Source: an uncultured bacterium (GTDB lineage Bacteria; Bacillota; Clostridia; Lachnospirales; Lachnospiraceae). From it: a stretch of DNA of 5,168 bases. The notes beneath the pieces are model-generated. The model was given only the letters and a program-made list of their open reading frames with translations. It did not search any database and was not told the DNA's origin. The DNA lies in NCBI GenBank assembly GCA_946543095.1, contig CAMNLO010000145.1:1-5168 (forward strand), in the 5' to 3' direction. Shown here piece after piece: positions 1 through 5,168 of the stretch. The translations under genes were made by a program, and so were the position numbers. The first letter of the stretch is position 1. Every line of letters begins with the position of its first letter.

Positions 1-43
1 TTTCTCTGTGACTCTATTGCAGCGGCCTTTCTGCAAAGATGGC

Positions 44-80
44 GTTAAGGGATCACGGATGGGATTAAGACGGTATTAAG
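44..80 (+). promoter_or_regulatory. CiaR-like response-regulator box (TTAAG direct repeats)
   Basis: Three copies of TTAAG lie on the same strand. GTTAAG is at 44-49, ATTAAG at 64-69 and ATTAAG at 75-80. The last two form ATTAAG-N5-ATTAAG, an 11-base (one helical turn) direct repeat. The first copy is 20 bases (about two turns) upstream of the second. OmpR-family regulators typically bind tandem half-sites with this spacing, and streptococcal CiaR binds TTTAAG-N5-TTTAAG. The pair covers about -62 to -46 relative to the start predicted from the -10 element at 114-119, a position suited to activation. The response regulator encoded at 792-1469 is the obvious candidate binder. The repeats are seen directly; the binding protein is inferred. 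Confidence 0.5.
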
Positions 81-91
81 AAATATGCGTT

Positions 92-105
92 CCTTTCCGG
101 GAAGG
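92..105. promoter_or_regulatory. Imperfect palindrome in the -35 region
   Basis: CCTTTCCGGGAAGG is a 14-base palindrome with one mismatched pair (T96 against G101, which would be a wobble pair in RNA). It lies between the TTAAG repeats and the -10 element, where a -35 hexamer would be. It could be a second operator. It could also be a chance feature of GC-rich sequence. As RNA it has no usable loop, so a hairpin role is unlikely. Confidence 0.25.
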
Positions 106-110
106 TTTTG

Positions 111-126
111 TGATAGAATAACGCCA
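111..126 (+). promoter_or_regulatory. Extended -10 promoter element for the alarmone synthetase gene
   Basis: TGATAGAAT at 111-119 matches an extended -10 (TG-N-TATAAT with one mismatch). No good -35 is found 16 to 18 bases upstream (around 90-97), which fits an activator-dependent promoter. With the -10 hexamer at 114-119, the expected start is base 126, the A of the ATG. The mRNA would then be leaderless, which would agree with the absence of a Shine-Dalgarno next to this ATG. Confidence 0.4.
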
Positions 127-713
127 TGAATGAACAGGAAACGATCTATGGAGAACAGTTAAGCGAGCTGGAGAAGGCCTGCGGCGAACTGATGACGGGC
201 ATCGAGGTCATCCGGGAAAACATTAAGGGTTTTCTGGGAATGGATCCCGTGGAGCATCTTTTGAGCAGGATCAAAAGCGATGAGAGCATGCGGGAGAAAT
301 GCCGCAGGAAGGGATTGCCGGAGACTGCGGAGTCTGCCTTAACGAAGATCCACGACGCCATCGGGATCCGGATCGTCTGCGCCTTTGTGGATGATGTGTA
401 CGCCATCCGGGACAGGATCCTGACGCTGCCGGGGGTGGAGCTGTTCGAGGAAAAGGATTATATCCGCCATGCGAAGCCAAACGGCTACCGGTCCCTGCAT
501 CTGATCCTGAAGCTGGAAGCCGGGTATTTCGCGGAGATACAGCTCAGGACCATTTCCATGGACACCTGGGCGGCCCTGGAGCATCATCTGAAGTACAAAA
601 AGGATGTGGGAGGAGACGTGGGCCTGATCGTGGGGGAGCTGAAGCGCTGCGCCGAGGAGCTGGCCAGCACCGACCTGTCCATGCAGACCATAAGAGATTC
701 CATTATGAAATAA
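126..713 (+). CDS. Small alarmone synthetase, RelQ/YjbM-like GTP pyrophosphokinase
   Basis: This 195-residue protein is predicted to transfer pyrophosphate from ATP to GDP or GTP, making ppGpp or pppGpp in the cytoplasm. It is a single RelA/SpoT synthetase domain (about residues 40-160) with no HD hydrolase, TGS or ACT domain, so it is a small alarmone synthetase. Visible motifs are SRIKSDESMREK (R48, K50, substrate binding), HDAIGIRIVCAF (D77, metal ligand), KDYIRHAKPNGYRSLH (Y121 expected to stack on the guanine), EIQLRT (E137, catalytic) and LEHHLKYK near residue 155. Compared with B. subtilis YjbM (211 residues) it is slightly shorter. The loop before EIQLRT is reduced and the C-terminal tail is cut back, which could alter tetramer or allosteric behaviour. 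ATG 126 begins a natural N-terminus but has no nearby Shine-Dalgarno; GGGAAGG at 99-105 is 20 bases away. It precedes the two-component genes on the same strand without a visible terminator, so it probably shares their operon. Confidence 0.9.
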   Translation: MNEQETIYGEQLSELEKACGELMTGIEVIRENIKGFLGMDPVEHLLSRIKSDESMREKCRRKGLPETAESALTKIHDAIGIRIVCAFVDDVYAIRDRILTLPGVELFEEKDYIRHAKPNGYRSLHLILKLEAGYFAEIQLRTISMDTWAALEHHLKYKKDVGGDVGLIVGELKRCAEELASTDLSMQTIRDSIMK

Positions 714-751
714 AGGAACGCAAAGCGGATGTTTGAAAAATTCTGAGAACA

Positions 752-778
752 AGTGAAACGGAGCGATCCGGTTTCATT
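752..778 (+). promoter_or_regulatory. RNA hairpin with GNRA loop ahead of the response regulator gene
   Basis: Bases 752-762 pair with 767-778 to give about 11 base pairs, with one G-U pair (753/777) and a single bulged G at 770. They close a GCGA tetraloop (763-766), a stable GNRA type. The hairpin ends one base before the Shine-Dalgarno GGAAAGG. No T-run follows, so it is not an intrinsic terminator. It could affect translation or processing of the mRNA between the synthetase and the regulator. The structure was found by eye; its function is unknown. Confidence 0.45.
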
Positions 779-779
779 C

Positions 780-786
780 GGAAAGG
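780..786 (+). promoter_or_regulatory. Ribosome binding site that decides the response regulator start
   Basis: GGAAAGG lies 5 bases before ATG 792. It supports that ATG over the in-frame GTG at 753, which would add 13 residues unlike any receiver-domain N-terminus and lies within the hairpin stem. Confidence 0.65.
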
Positions 787-791
787 CGATC

Positions 792-1469
792 ATGAAATTA
801 TTACTTGCGGAAGATACGGAGGATATGAACCGGGCGGTGTGTGCCATGCTGCGCCACGACAGCTTTGACGTGGACCCCTTTTTCAACGGGGAGGAGGCTT
901 TAAACGCCGCGCTGCAAAACGGGTATGACGCCATGATCCTGGACATCATGATGCCCCTCCGGGACGGGATCTCCGTCCTGACGGAGCTCAGGAAGCGGGA
1001 GATCTACACCCCGGTGCTGCTGCTCACCGCCAAGGCGGAGGTGGACGACAGGGTGGCAGGCCTGGAGGCGGGAGCGGACGACTATCTGCCCAAGCCCTTT
1101 TCCATGAAGGAGCTTTTGGCCAGGGTCCACGCCATGACCAGAAGAAAGACGGTGTATGACGCGGGAAAGCTCAGCTTTTCCGACTTCTCTCTGGATATGG
1201 ACACACTGACCTTAAGCGCGGAAAATTCCGTCCGGCTTTCCTTAAGGGAGGCGGAGCTTCTGCAGGTCCTGATGCAGAGCAGGGAAACCCCTCTGGGGCT
1301 TTCCCATCTGCTCTCCAGGATCTGGGGCAGTGAACCGGAGTCCGGAGAGGAGACGGTGAAGCTTTATGTAAACTTCATCAACAGGAAGCTCTCCTCCGTG
1401 GCATCCTCCGCCGTCATCCGGCGGGAAGAGAAGGGCTTTTATCTGACCGGGGAAACGCTTCATGAGTGA
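792..1469 (+). CDS. OmpR-family response regulator, CiaR-like
   Basis: This is a 225-residue DNA-binding response regulator, the cytoplasmic output partner of the kinase encoded next. The receiver domain (residues 1-118) has the acidic pair E7/D8, phosphoacceptor D51 in LDIMMP, T79 in LLLTAK and K101 in LPKPF, so all activation residues are present. A winged-helix domain follows (about 125-220), with RIWGSEPES and TVKLYVNFINRKL in the recognition region. The wing ends in RREEKGFYL rather than the usual RGVGY, a mild divergence. Length and the pattern IWG...TV..YV..I..KL recall streptococcal CiaR (about 224 residues). The start at ATG 792 gives the classic MKLLLAED N-terminus. The gene overlaps the kinase gene by 8 bases (ATGAGTGA), so the two are translationally coupled. 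TTAAG repeats at 44-80 are a plausible target, implying autoregulation. The family is certain; its regulon is unknown. Confidence 0.93.
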   Translation: MKLLLAEDTEDMNRAVCAMLRHDSFDVDPFFNGEEALNAALQNGYDAMILDIMMPLRDGISVLTELRKREIYTPVLLLTAKAEVDDRVAGLEAGADDYLPKPFSMKELLARVHAMTRRKTVYDAGKLSFSDFSLDMDTLTLSAENSVRLSLREAELLQVLMQSRETPLGLSHLLSRIWGSEPESGEETVKLYVNFINRKLSSVASSAVIRREEKGFYLTGETLHE

Positions 1470-2787
1470 GCGGGAGATCAACCGGTTAAGAAGACGGTTT
1501 ACCTTAAGCTCCACATTGGCGGTGTTCTGCACCATGATGCTGATGGGGGGGCTCATCAGCATGTTCTCCCTGGTGACTTTGCGGAGCGAGGTCCGGCGGA
1601 TCATGAACTATATTGCCGTCAATGACGGGGATATCAGCCCTCCCTCGCATATGGACAGTAAAACGGAGCCGGAGCGGGAGCCTGAGGAGATGGAGGAAGA
1701 GGAATACACGGTGGAGAACATCATGGAGTTTTCCCTGTCGGAATTCTTCGGGGTGAACCCCCACAGCCCCGGCTCCGGGGCCTTCGGCTATTCCATGCGG
1801 TATTTCGCGGTGCGCTATGACGCGGAGGGCAATGTGGAGGATGTGATCACCCACAATCTGGACTTTGCGGATGAGGAGGAGATGATCACCTACGCGGAGA
1901 TCGTGAAGCATCGCTTTTTCCGCTTCGGAAGCTTCGGAAAATTCTATTACAATGTCTCCCCCAGAGAACAGGGCGGGACTCTTGTGATCTATCTGGACAG
2001 GAGCGGAGAGGTTCTGGTGAGCAACAGAGTCCTGTTTGCCGCCATGAGCATCATGGGCCTGGGGACCGTATTCGCCTTTTTCCTGATGCACTTCTTTTCC
2101 TATAAGGCCTGCAAGCCGGAGATTGAGAACATGGAGAAGCAGAAGCAGTTCATCACCAATGCTTCCCATGAATTAAAGACTCCGCTGGCGGTGATCCGGG
2201 CCAACACGGAAATGCAGGAGACTCTCTACGGGGAGACGGAGTGGACAAGGTCCACCATCAGGCAGGTGGACAGGCTTTCGGGCCTGGTGGCGAATCTGGT
2301 GCAGATCGCAAAGAGCAGGGAGAACGAAGGTAAGAACGCCTGTGCCAGGGCGGATGTCTCCAAAGCTGCGGAGGAGTCGGTGGAGGCTTTCCGGGCCATG
2401 ATCGCCCAGGACGGGAAGCGGCTGGAAAAAAACATTGCTCCGGGAGTCACCTGCAAGATCCCGGAAAGCAGTTTCCGGCAGCTTCTGACCTTGCTTTGCG
2501 ACAACGCCGTGAAATACTGCGATGAAGGGGGCATTGTGCGGGCGGAGCTGGAGAAGGCGGGCAGAGGCTTTCGCATCACCATTGCCAACAGCTTCGCGGC
2601 GGGGGCCAATGTGGACTATGAGCGGTTCTTCGAGCGCTTCTACAGAGAGGATGAATCCCATTCCGCAAAGGGGGGCTACGGCATCGGGCTGTCCCTGGCG
2701 GAGAGCCTTACAAAGCAGATGGGCGGCAGGCTGGAGGCGGGCTGGGAAAAGGGAGAGGCGCGGTTCCGGTTCAGTATCAAGAGTTAA
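1462..2787 (+). CDS. Membrane sensor histidine kinase, CiaH-like size
   Basis: This 441-residue kinase is predicted to phosphorylate the regulator encoded just upstream. It has a basic cytoplasmic N-terminus (RLRRRF), TM1 at about 14-40, an extracytoplasmic sensor region at about 41-188, and TM2 at about 189-213. A short linker without a HAMP domain leads to HisKA with H236 in NASHELKTP, then HATPase_c. ATPase motifs are the N-box CDNAVKYC (N348), an F-box FERFYR (390-395) and the G2 box GGYGIGL (404-410). The G1 box is not the usual DxGxG: the region 372-390 reads ITIANSFAAGANVDYERFF. I recall this variant from clostridial kinases, and it need not mean inactivity. The sensor region contains an acidic stretch with nine glutamates between residues 69 and 81. 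The start at ATG 1462 has GGGGAAA six bases upstream and overlaps the regulator gene. The signal it detects is not evident; an envelope stimulus is an inference from topology and from the CiaH comparison. Confidence 0.93.
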   Translation: MSEREINRLRRRFTLSSTLAVFCTMMLMGGLISMFSLVTLRSEVRRIMNYIAVNDGDISPPSHMDSKTEPEREPEEMEEEEYTVENIMEFSLSEFFGVNPHSPGSGAFGYSMRYFAVRYDAEGNVEDVITHNLDFADEEEMITYAEIVKHRFFRFGSFGKFYYNVSPREQGGTLVIYLDRSGEVLVSNRVLFAAMSIMGLGTVFAFFLMHFFSYKACKPEIENMEKQKQFITNASHELKTPLAVIRANTEMQETLYGETEWTRSTIRQVDRLSGLVANLVQIAKSRENEGKNACARADVSKAAEESVEAFRAMIAQDGKRLEKNIAPGVTCKIPESSFRQLLTLLCDNAVKYCDEGGIVRAELEKAGRGFRITIANSFAAGANVDYERFFERFYREDESHSAKGGYGIGLSLAESLTKQMGGRLEAGWEKGEARFRFSIKS

Positions 2788-2834
2788 GAGCTATGCAATA
2801 CACGGATCGCTCTGCTTCTTTAACGCTTTTGTAT
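2783..2834 (+). terminator. Weak terminator candidate between the convergent blocks
   Basis: GTTAAGAGC at 2783-2791 can pair with GCTTCTTTAAC at 2814-2824 with two bulged bases and a loop of about 22 bases. GCTTTTGTATT follows, a modestly T-rich tail. The stem is imperfect and the loop is long, so this is a poor intrinsic terminator. It is listed because two gene blocks converge across only 46 bases and some termination is expected here. Nothing better is seen on the minus strand. Confidence 0.18.
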
Positions 2835-3820
2835 TACATGTATTGATACAGGATCGCCAGGCCTCCGGCGCAGAGCAGCCCCTGGAGGATGATGTAGCGG
2901 CCCACTACCTGGGGATCGGACCACCCCGCGGTCTTCCGGAAATGATCGTGGAGGGGCATCCTGGTGTTGGGAAAGATGGAGATCTTGAAAAACCGCAGCA
3001 GAAAGAGCTTTACAAGCCCCAGTCCCCCATCCAGGATCATCACGAGGCAGAAGGGCACAAAGGCCCAGGGATGGCCGCTCTTCATGGCGATGACAGCCAG
3101 AAAGAAGCCGATGGCCCGGGAGCCCGCATCTCCCATCAAAAGGGCGCTGGGAGAAAGATTATACCAGAGATAGGCAAGGAGCACGCCGATAAAGAGCAGG
3201 CAGGCTCCCGCATACAGCAGCTCTCCGCGGCCCCTCAGGGCAGCATCCGGGATCTTCCCCGTCACACTCCATATAAGCAGGGCAAAGCTCATCAGCGAGA
3301 TCACGGAAAGGCTTCCGCAGAGTCCATCCACCCCGTCCGTGCAGTTCACCACATTGACGCTCACCCAGATCAGGACGATCCCCAGCACAAAATACAATAC
3401 CGGATGAAGAGTGATGCTCCAGCCGAAGAAATGGATCTGGGTGGAATTGTAATGGAGAAAGATGAGCATGGACAGGATGGAGATCCCCAGATCCAGTGCT
3501 CCCTTGATGTAGTCCTTCCAGGGGGTCTTAGAGGCGTCATCCAGATAGCCGAAGAGCATGGAGAAGAACAGAAGCACCAGATATCCCGCAAATTCCAGGT
3601 CTATGGGCAGCAGCAGAAGAGCCGTAAGGCAGTACACCGCGATGAAAAGGATTCCTGTTCCCCGGACCTTTCCCTTTGATTTTTCCCCGTTTACGGCAAA
3701 AGCCCTGCCCTGGTCCCTGGGCAGGAATGCCGGGGGATGCCCCATGAGAAGGAAGGTCAGTAAGAATCCGGACAGGGCTGCGGCGATGATGCCGGCGTAG
3801 CCCGTGCTGAATGCAAACAT
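2834..3820 (-). CDS. MraY-like phospho-N-acetylmuramoyl-pentapeptide-transferase family (glycosyltransferase 4) membrane enzyme
   Basis: This 328-residue polytopic membrane protein has about ten hydrophobic segments. The family moves a phosphosugar from a UDP-sugar to undecaprenyl phosphate at the inner face of the membrane. MraY does this with UDP-MurNAc-pentapeptide to make lipid I; WecA and TagO use UDP-GlcNAc. Motifs in order are KSKGKVRGTG (48-57, in place of the MraY KxGTPTMGG), GYLDD (D94/D95), NVVNCTDGVDGL (D162, D165), LMGDAGS (D231) and MPLHDHF...GW...QVVGRY (288-309). The last block is clearly MraY-like rather than WecA-like, but HHH has become HDH (291-293). The start at ATG 3820 is supported by AAAGGAG 9 bases upstream, inside the end of the flavoprotein gene. 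No dcw genes (murD, murF, ftsW) are nearby, so this is more likely a paralogue than the housekeeping mraY. The family is secure; the donor sugar is uncertain. Confidence 0.85.
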   Translation of the reverse strand: MFAFSTGYAGIIAAALSGFLLTFLLMGHPPAFLPRDQGRAFAVNGEKSKGKVRGTGILFIAVYCLTALLLLPIDLEFAGYLVLLFFSMLFGYLDDASKTPWKDYIKGALDLGISILSMLIFLHYNSTQIHFFGWSITLHPVLYFVLGIVLIWVSVNVVNCTDGVDGLCGSLSVISLMSFALLIWSVTGKIPDAALRGRGELLYAGACLLFIGVLLAYLWYNLSPSALLMGDAGSRAIGFFLAVIAMKSGHPWAFVPFCLVMILDGGLGLVKLFLLRFFKISIFPNTRMPLHDHFRKTAGWSDPQVVGRYIILQGLLCAGGLAILYQYM

Positions 3821-3823
3821 ACT

Positions 3824-5168
3824 CTAGTTCTCCTTTGCGGCGTTTTCTCCCGCAGTGCGGCCGAACACCAAAGCATCGCTGATGGCATTGCCGCTGATCA
3901 CATCTGCGCCGTGGATGCCGCCGGTAACTTCCCCGCAGGCAAAGAGGCCGGGGATGGGTTCTCCCGAAACACTGATGACCCTGGCGTTTTGATCGATCTT
4001 CACGCCTCCCATGCAGTGATGAATGCCGGGGCATACGCTCACGGCGTAATAAGGTCCCTCCGAGAGGTCAGACCGGAAGGCGTTCTTATCGATGGGCCGC
4101 CCGAAGTCCTCATCTTTGCCCGCGGCCACGGAATTGGCCCAGCGCTTTAAGGTGTTGGTGAGGGTGGTGAGGGCCACGGTGTTGCAGCCCATTTTCTGCG
4201 CCAGGTCCGAAAGGGTCTCTCCATAGAGAAGATAGCCCTTGCTGTCCAGATCCTGGATCACCGGGGAGGAATCATACATTTTCCGGTCCATGAAAAGCCA
4301 CACGCTGCCGCCCTCCTGGGCGATCTCCGCGGAGCAGACGGCTTCCGTTTTATCCGTTTCGTTGACGAAGCGCTTTCCTTCCTGATTCACCAGAATGGCC
4401 CCGTCCGCCAGGATGGTCTCCGCCGCCAGGGCACCGTCTTCGGAAACGGCGGTGGGGTTTAGCTGGATCTTGTCCATATCCGTAAAATCGGCTCCCGCGG
4501 CTTCCAGGAAATAGATGGCATCTCCCGAAACTGTGGACACATTGGTGGAGATATAGCCCTTCAGATCCGGCCGGTAGCGGGCCACCATGGAAAGATCCCC
4601 GCCGAAGCCTCCCGTGGCGATGATGACGGAGGAGGAGTTCACCGTTATGATATTCCCCCGTTTTCCCATGCCTCTGACGCCTGCAGCCTTCTCATTCTCC
4701 ATGATAATCTCGTAGACTTCCGTCTCCGTCATGGTCAGGACCCCTGACTCCTTTGCCTTTTTCGCAAGGCCGTCCACCAGAAAGCTGCCGATATCGATGA
4801 CCTTGCTGTTTTCATCCAGGGGCCTGTGGGTGCGGCTTGCGGACTCTCCGGTCATCCTGACAAGGGGGGCCGAAAGAGGAAGCTCCTGTTCATCCAGCCA
4901 TTCCACGGCCTTTCCGGACTGCTCCGCAAGATACTGCACCAGCTCCGGGTCGTTTTGCTCCTCTCCGGCAGCCATGGTGTCCGAGGCAAACAGCTGGGGG
5001 GAATCCTCCACCCCCTGCTCCTCTTCGTAATGGGTCTGGGCGGCATTCATGCCGGAAGCCGCCTTTGCGGTGTTGCCCCCAAGCAGCTTTCCCTTTTCCA
5101 GCAGGATCACGCTCTTTCCGGCTTCCGCTGCGGAAACGGCGGCGGTCAGGCCTGCGCCGCCTCCTCCC
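3824..5168 (-). CDS. Flavocytochrome c-type FAD-dependent oxidoreductase (fumarate reductase-like), N-terminus outside the window
   Basis: The reading frame stays open to the window edge and 447 residues are visible, so the true start lies beyond 5168. The GTG at 5110 is an internal valine. Upstream of it the frame reads GGGGAGLTAA, the dinucleotide-binding loop for FAD, then ILLEK and GGNTAKAASGMNA. ATGGFGGD and the C-terminal GLFACGEVTGGIHGAD...NAISDALVFGRTAG complete the FAD-binding fold of the flavocytochrome c/fumarate reductase family. Such enzymes reduce activated C=C bonds, and any N-terminal FMN-binding domain or signal peptide would be off the window. Compared with Shewanella fumarate reductase, the QxHPT histidine is Asn (QLNPT, codon at 4457-4459), the arginine after TEAV is Leu, and the HGANR arginine is Val (3899-3901). 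The KRF arginine (R402 equivalent) and the HHxMGG histidines are kept. The substrate is therefore probably not fumarate. The gene ends 3 bases before the MraY-like gene. Confidence 0.88.
   Translation of the reverse strand, partial: GGGGAGLTAAVSAAEAGKSVILLEKGKLLGGNTAKAASGMNAAQTHYEEEQGVEDSPQLFASDTMAAGEEQNDPELVQYLAEQSGKAVEWLDEQELPLSAPLVRMTGESASRTHRPLDENSKVIDIGSFLVDGLAKKAKESGVLTMTETEVYEIIMENEKAAGVRGMGKRGNIITVNSSSVIIATGGFGGDLSMVARYRPDLKGYISTNVSTVSGDAIYFLEAAGADFTDMDKIQLNPTAVSEDGALAAETILADGAILVNQEGKRFVNETDKTEAVCSAEIAQEGGSVWLFMDRKMYDSSPVIQDLDSKGYLLYGETLSDLAQKMGCNTVALTTLTNTLKRWANSVAAGKDEDFGRPIDKNAFRSDLSEGPYYAVSVCPGIHHCMGGVKIDQNARVISVSGEPIPGLFACGEVTGGIHGADVISGNAISDALVFGRTAGENAAKEN
3830..3836 (-). promoter_or_regulatory. 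Ribosome binding site of the MraY-like gene inside the flavoprotein coding end
   Basis: AAAGGAG (minus strand) is 9 bases before the ATG at 3820 and overlaps the last lysine and glutamate codons of the flavoprotein gene. Only 3 bases separate the stop codon and the next ATG. This supports co-transcription and possible translational coupling of the two minus-strand genes. Confidence 0.7.

Noticed and set aside
17..36. Small inverted repeat TTGCAG/CTGCAA as a terminator of an upstream gene.
   Set aside because: The stem is only six base pairs with an 8-base loop, and no T-run follows on either strand.
1..48. Open frames entering from the left edge, ending at TAA 46-48 and TAA 77-79, as the tail of an upstream gene.
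   Set aside because: The 15 to 25 residues show no recognisable family and the frames cannot be told apart. A gene end here is possible but unsupported.
729..746. A five-codon reading frame (MFEKF) between the synthetase and regulator genes, a possible leader peptide.
   Set aside because: It has a purine-rich stretch upstream (AAAGGA at 712-717), but it is too short and has no attenuator structure linked to its composition. Chance is the simpler explanation.
753..791. GTG at 753 as the start of the response regulator.
   Set aside because: It would add 13 non-homologous residues. It has no convincing ribosome binding site and lies in the hairpin stem. ATG 792 has a good site and the typical N-terminus.
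1504..2169. A 221-codon minus-strand open frame opposite the kinase gene.
   Set aside because: It has a shadow-type composition (His, Gly and Arg rich) and no motifs, and is fully covered by the kinase.
2803..2812. CGGATCGCTC, the reverse complement of GAGCGATCCG at 761-770 in the hairpin.
   Set aside because: Ten-base matches are expected by chance in a 5-kb window, and the second copy has no comparable hairpin.
2522..3679. A 385-codon open frame on the plus strand running over the end of the kinase gene and opposite the MraY-like gene.
   Set aside because: Its translation is rich in His, Gln, Asp and Gly with no recognisable domain, and it lies antisense to a clear membrane enzyme with family motifs. 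It is a GC-rich shadow frame.

Overview
The window looks like a chromosomal segment of a mid-to-high-GC Clostridia member, most likely a Lachnospiraceae-type gut anaerobe. This is inferred from protein style: a histidine kinase of the clostridial kind without HAMP, a RelQ-like alarmone synthetase, a flavocytochrome c-type flavoprotein, and codon use rich in CTG, GGC, CGG and AGG. No rRNA, tRNA, CRISPR array, insertion sequence or phage gene was seen. Nearly all of the sequence is accounted for by five protein genes in two convergent blocks.

Left block, plus strand (1-2787). A 125-base upstream region carries a promoter-like stretch. It is followed by a small alarmone synthetase (126-713), a 78-base spacer with a strong hairpin, an OmpR-family response regulator (792-1469), and its sensor histidine kinase (1462-2787), which overlaps the regulator by 8 bases. 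The upstream region holds ATTAAG-N5-ATTAAG, the same architecture as the CiaR box of streptococci (TTTAAG-N5-TTTAAG). The regulator and kinase have the size and several motifs of CiaR and CiaH. The natural reading is an autoregulated signalling operon in which a membrane sensor controls, among other things, synthesis of (p)ppGpp. An extended -10 element sits exactly where it would start the transcript on the A of the synthetase ATG, and no Shine-Dalgarno is seen, so a leaderless mRNA is possible.

Right block, minus strand (5168 down to 2834). A flavocytochrome c/fumarate reductase-like flavoprotein, whose N-terminus lies outside the window, is followed after 3 bases by an MraY-like membrane phosphosugar transferase. 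The ribosome binding site of the transferase lies inside the last codons of the flavoprotein, so the two are probably co-transcribed and perhaps translationally coupled. The flavoprotein keeps the FAD-binding fold but lacks several residues that bind fumarate, so its substrate is probably not fumarate. The transferase has the MraY catalytic aspartates but HDH in place of the usual HHH, and it is not next to the cell-wall (dcw) genes, so it may be a second, specialised MraY-type enzyme.

The two blocks meet tail to tail across 46 bases (2788-2833) with only a weak terminator candidate. The most interesting hypothesis is a CiaRH-like envelope-stress circuit with a built-in alarmone synthetase. 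The link to the neighbouring MraY-like gene is suggestive only.
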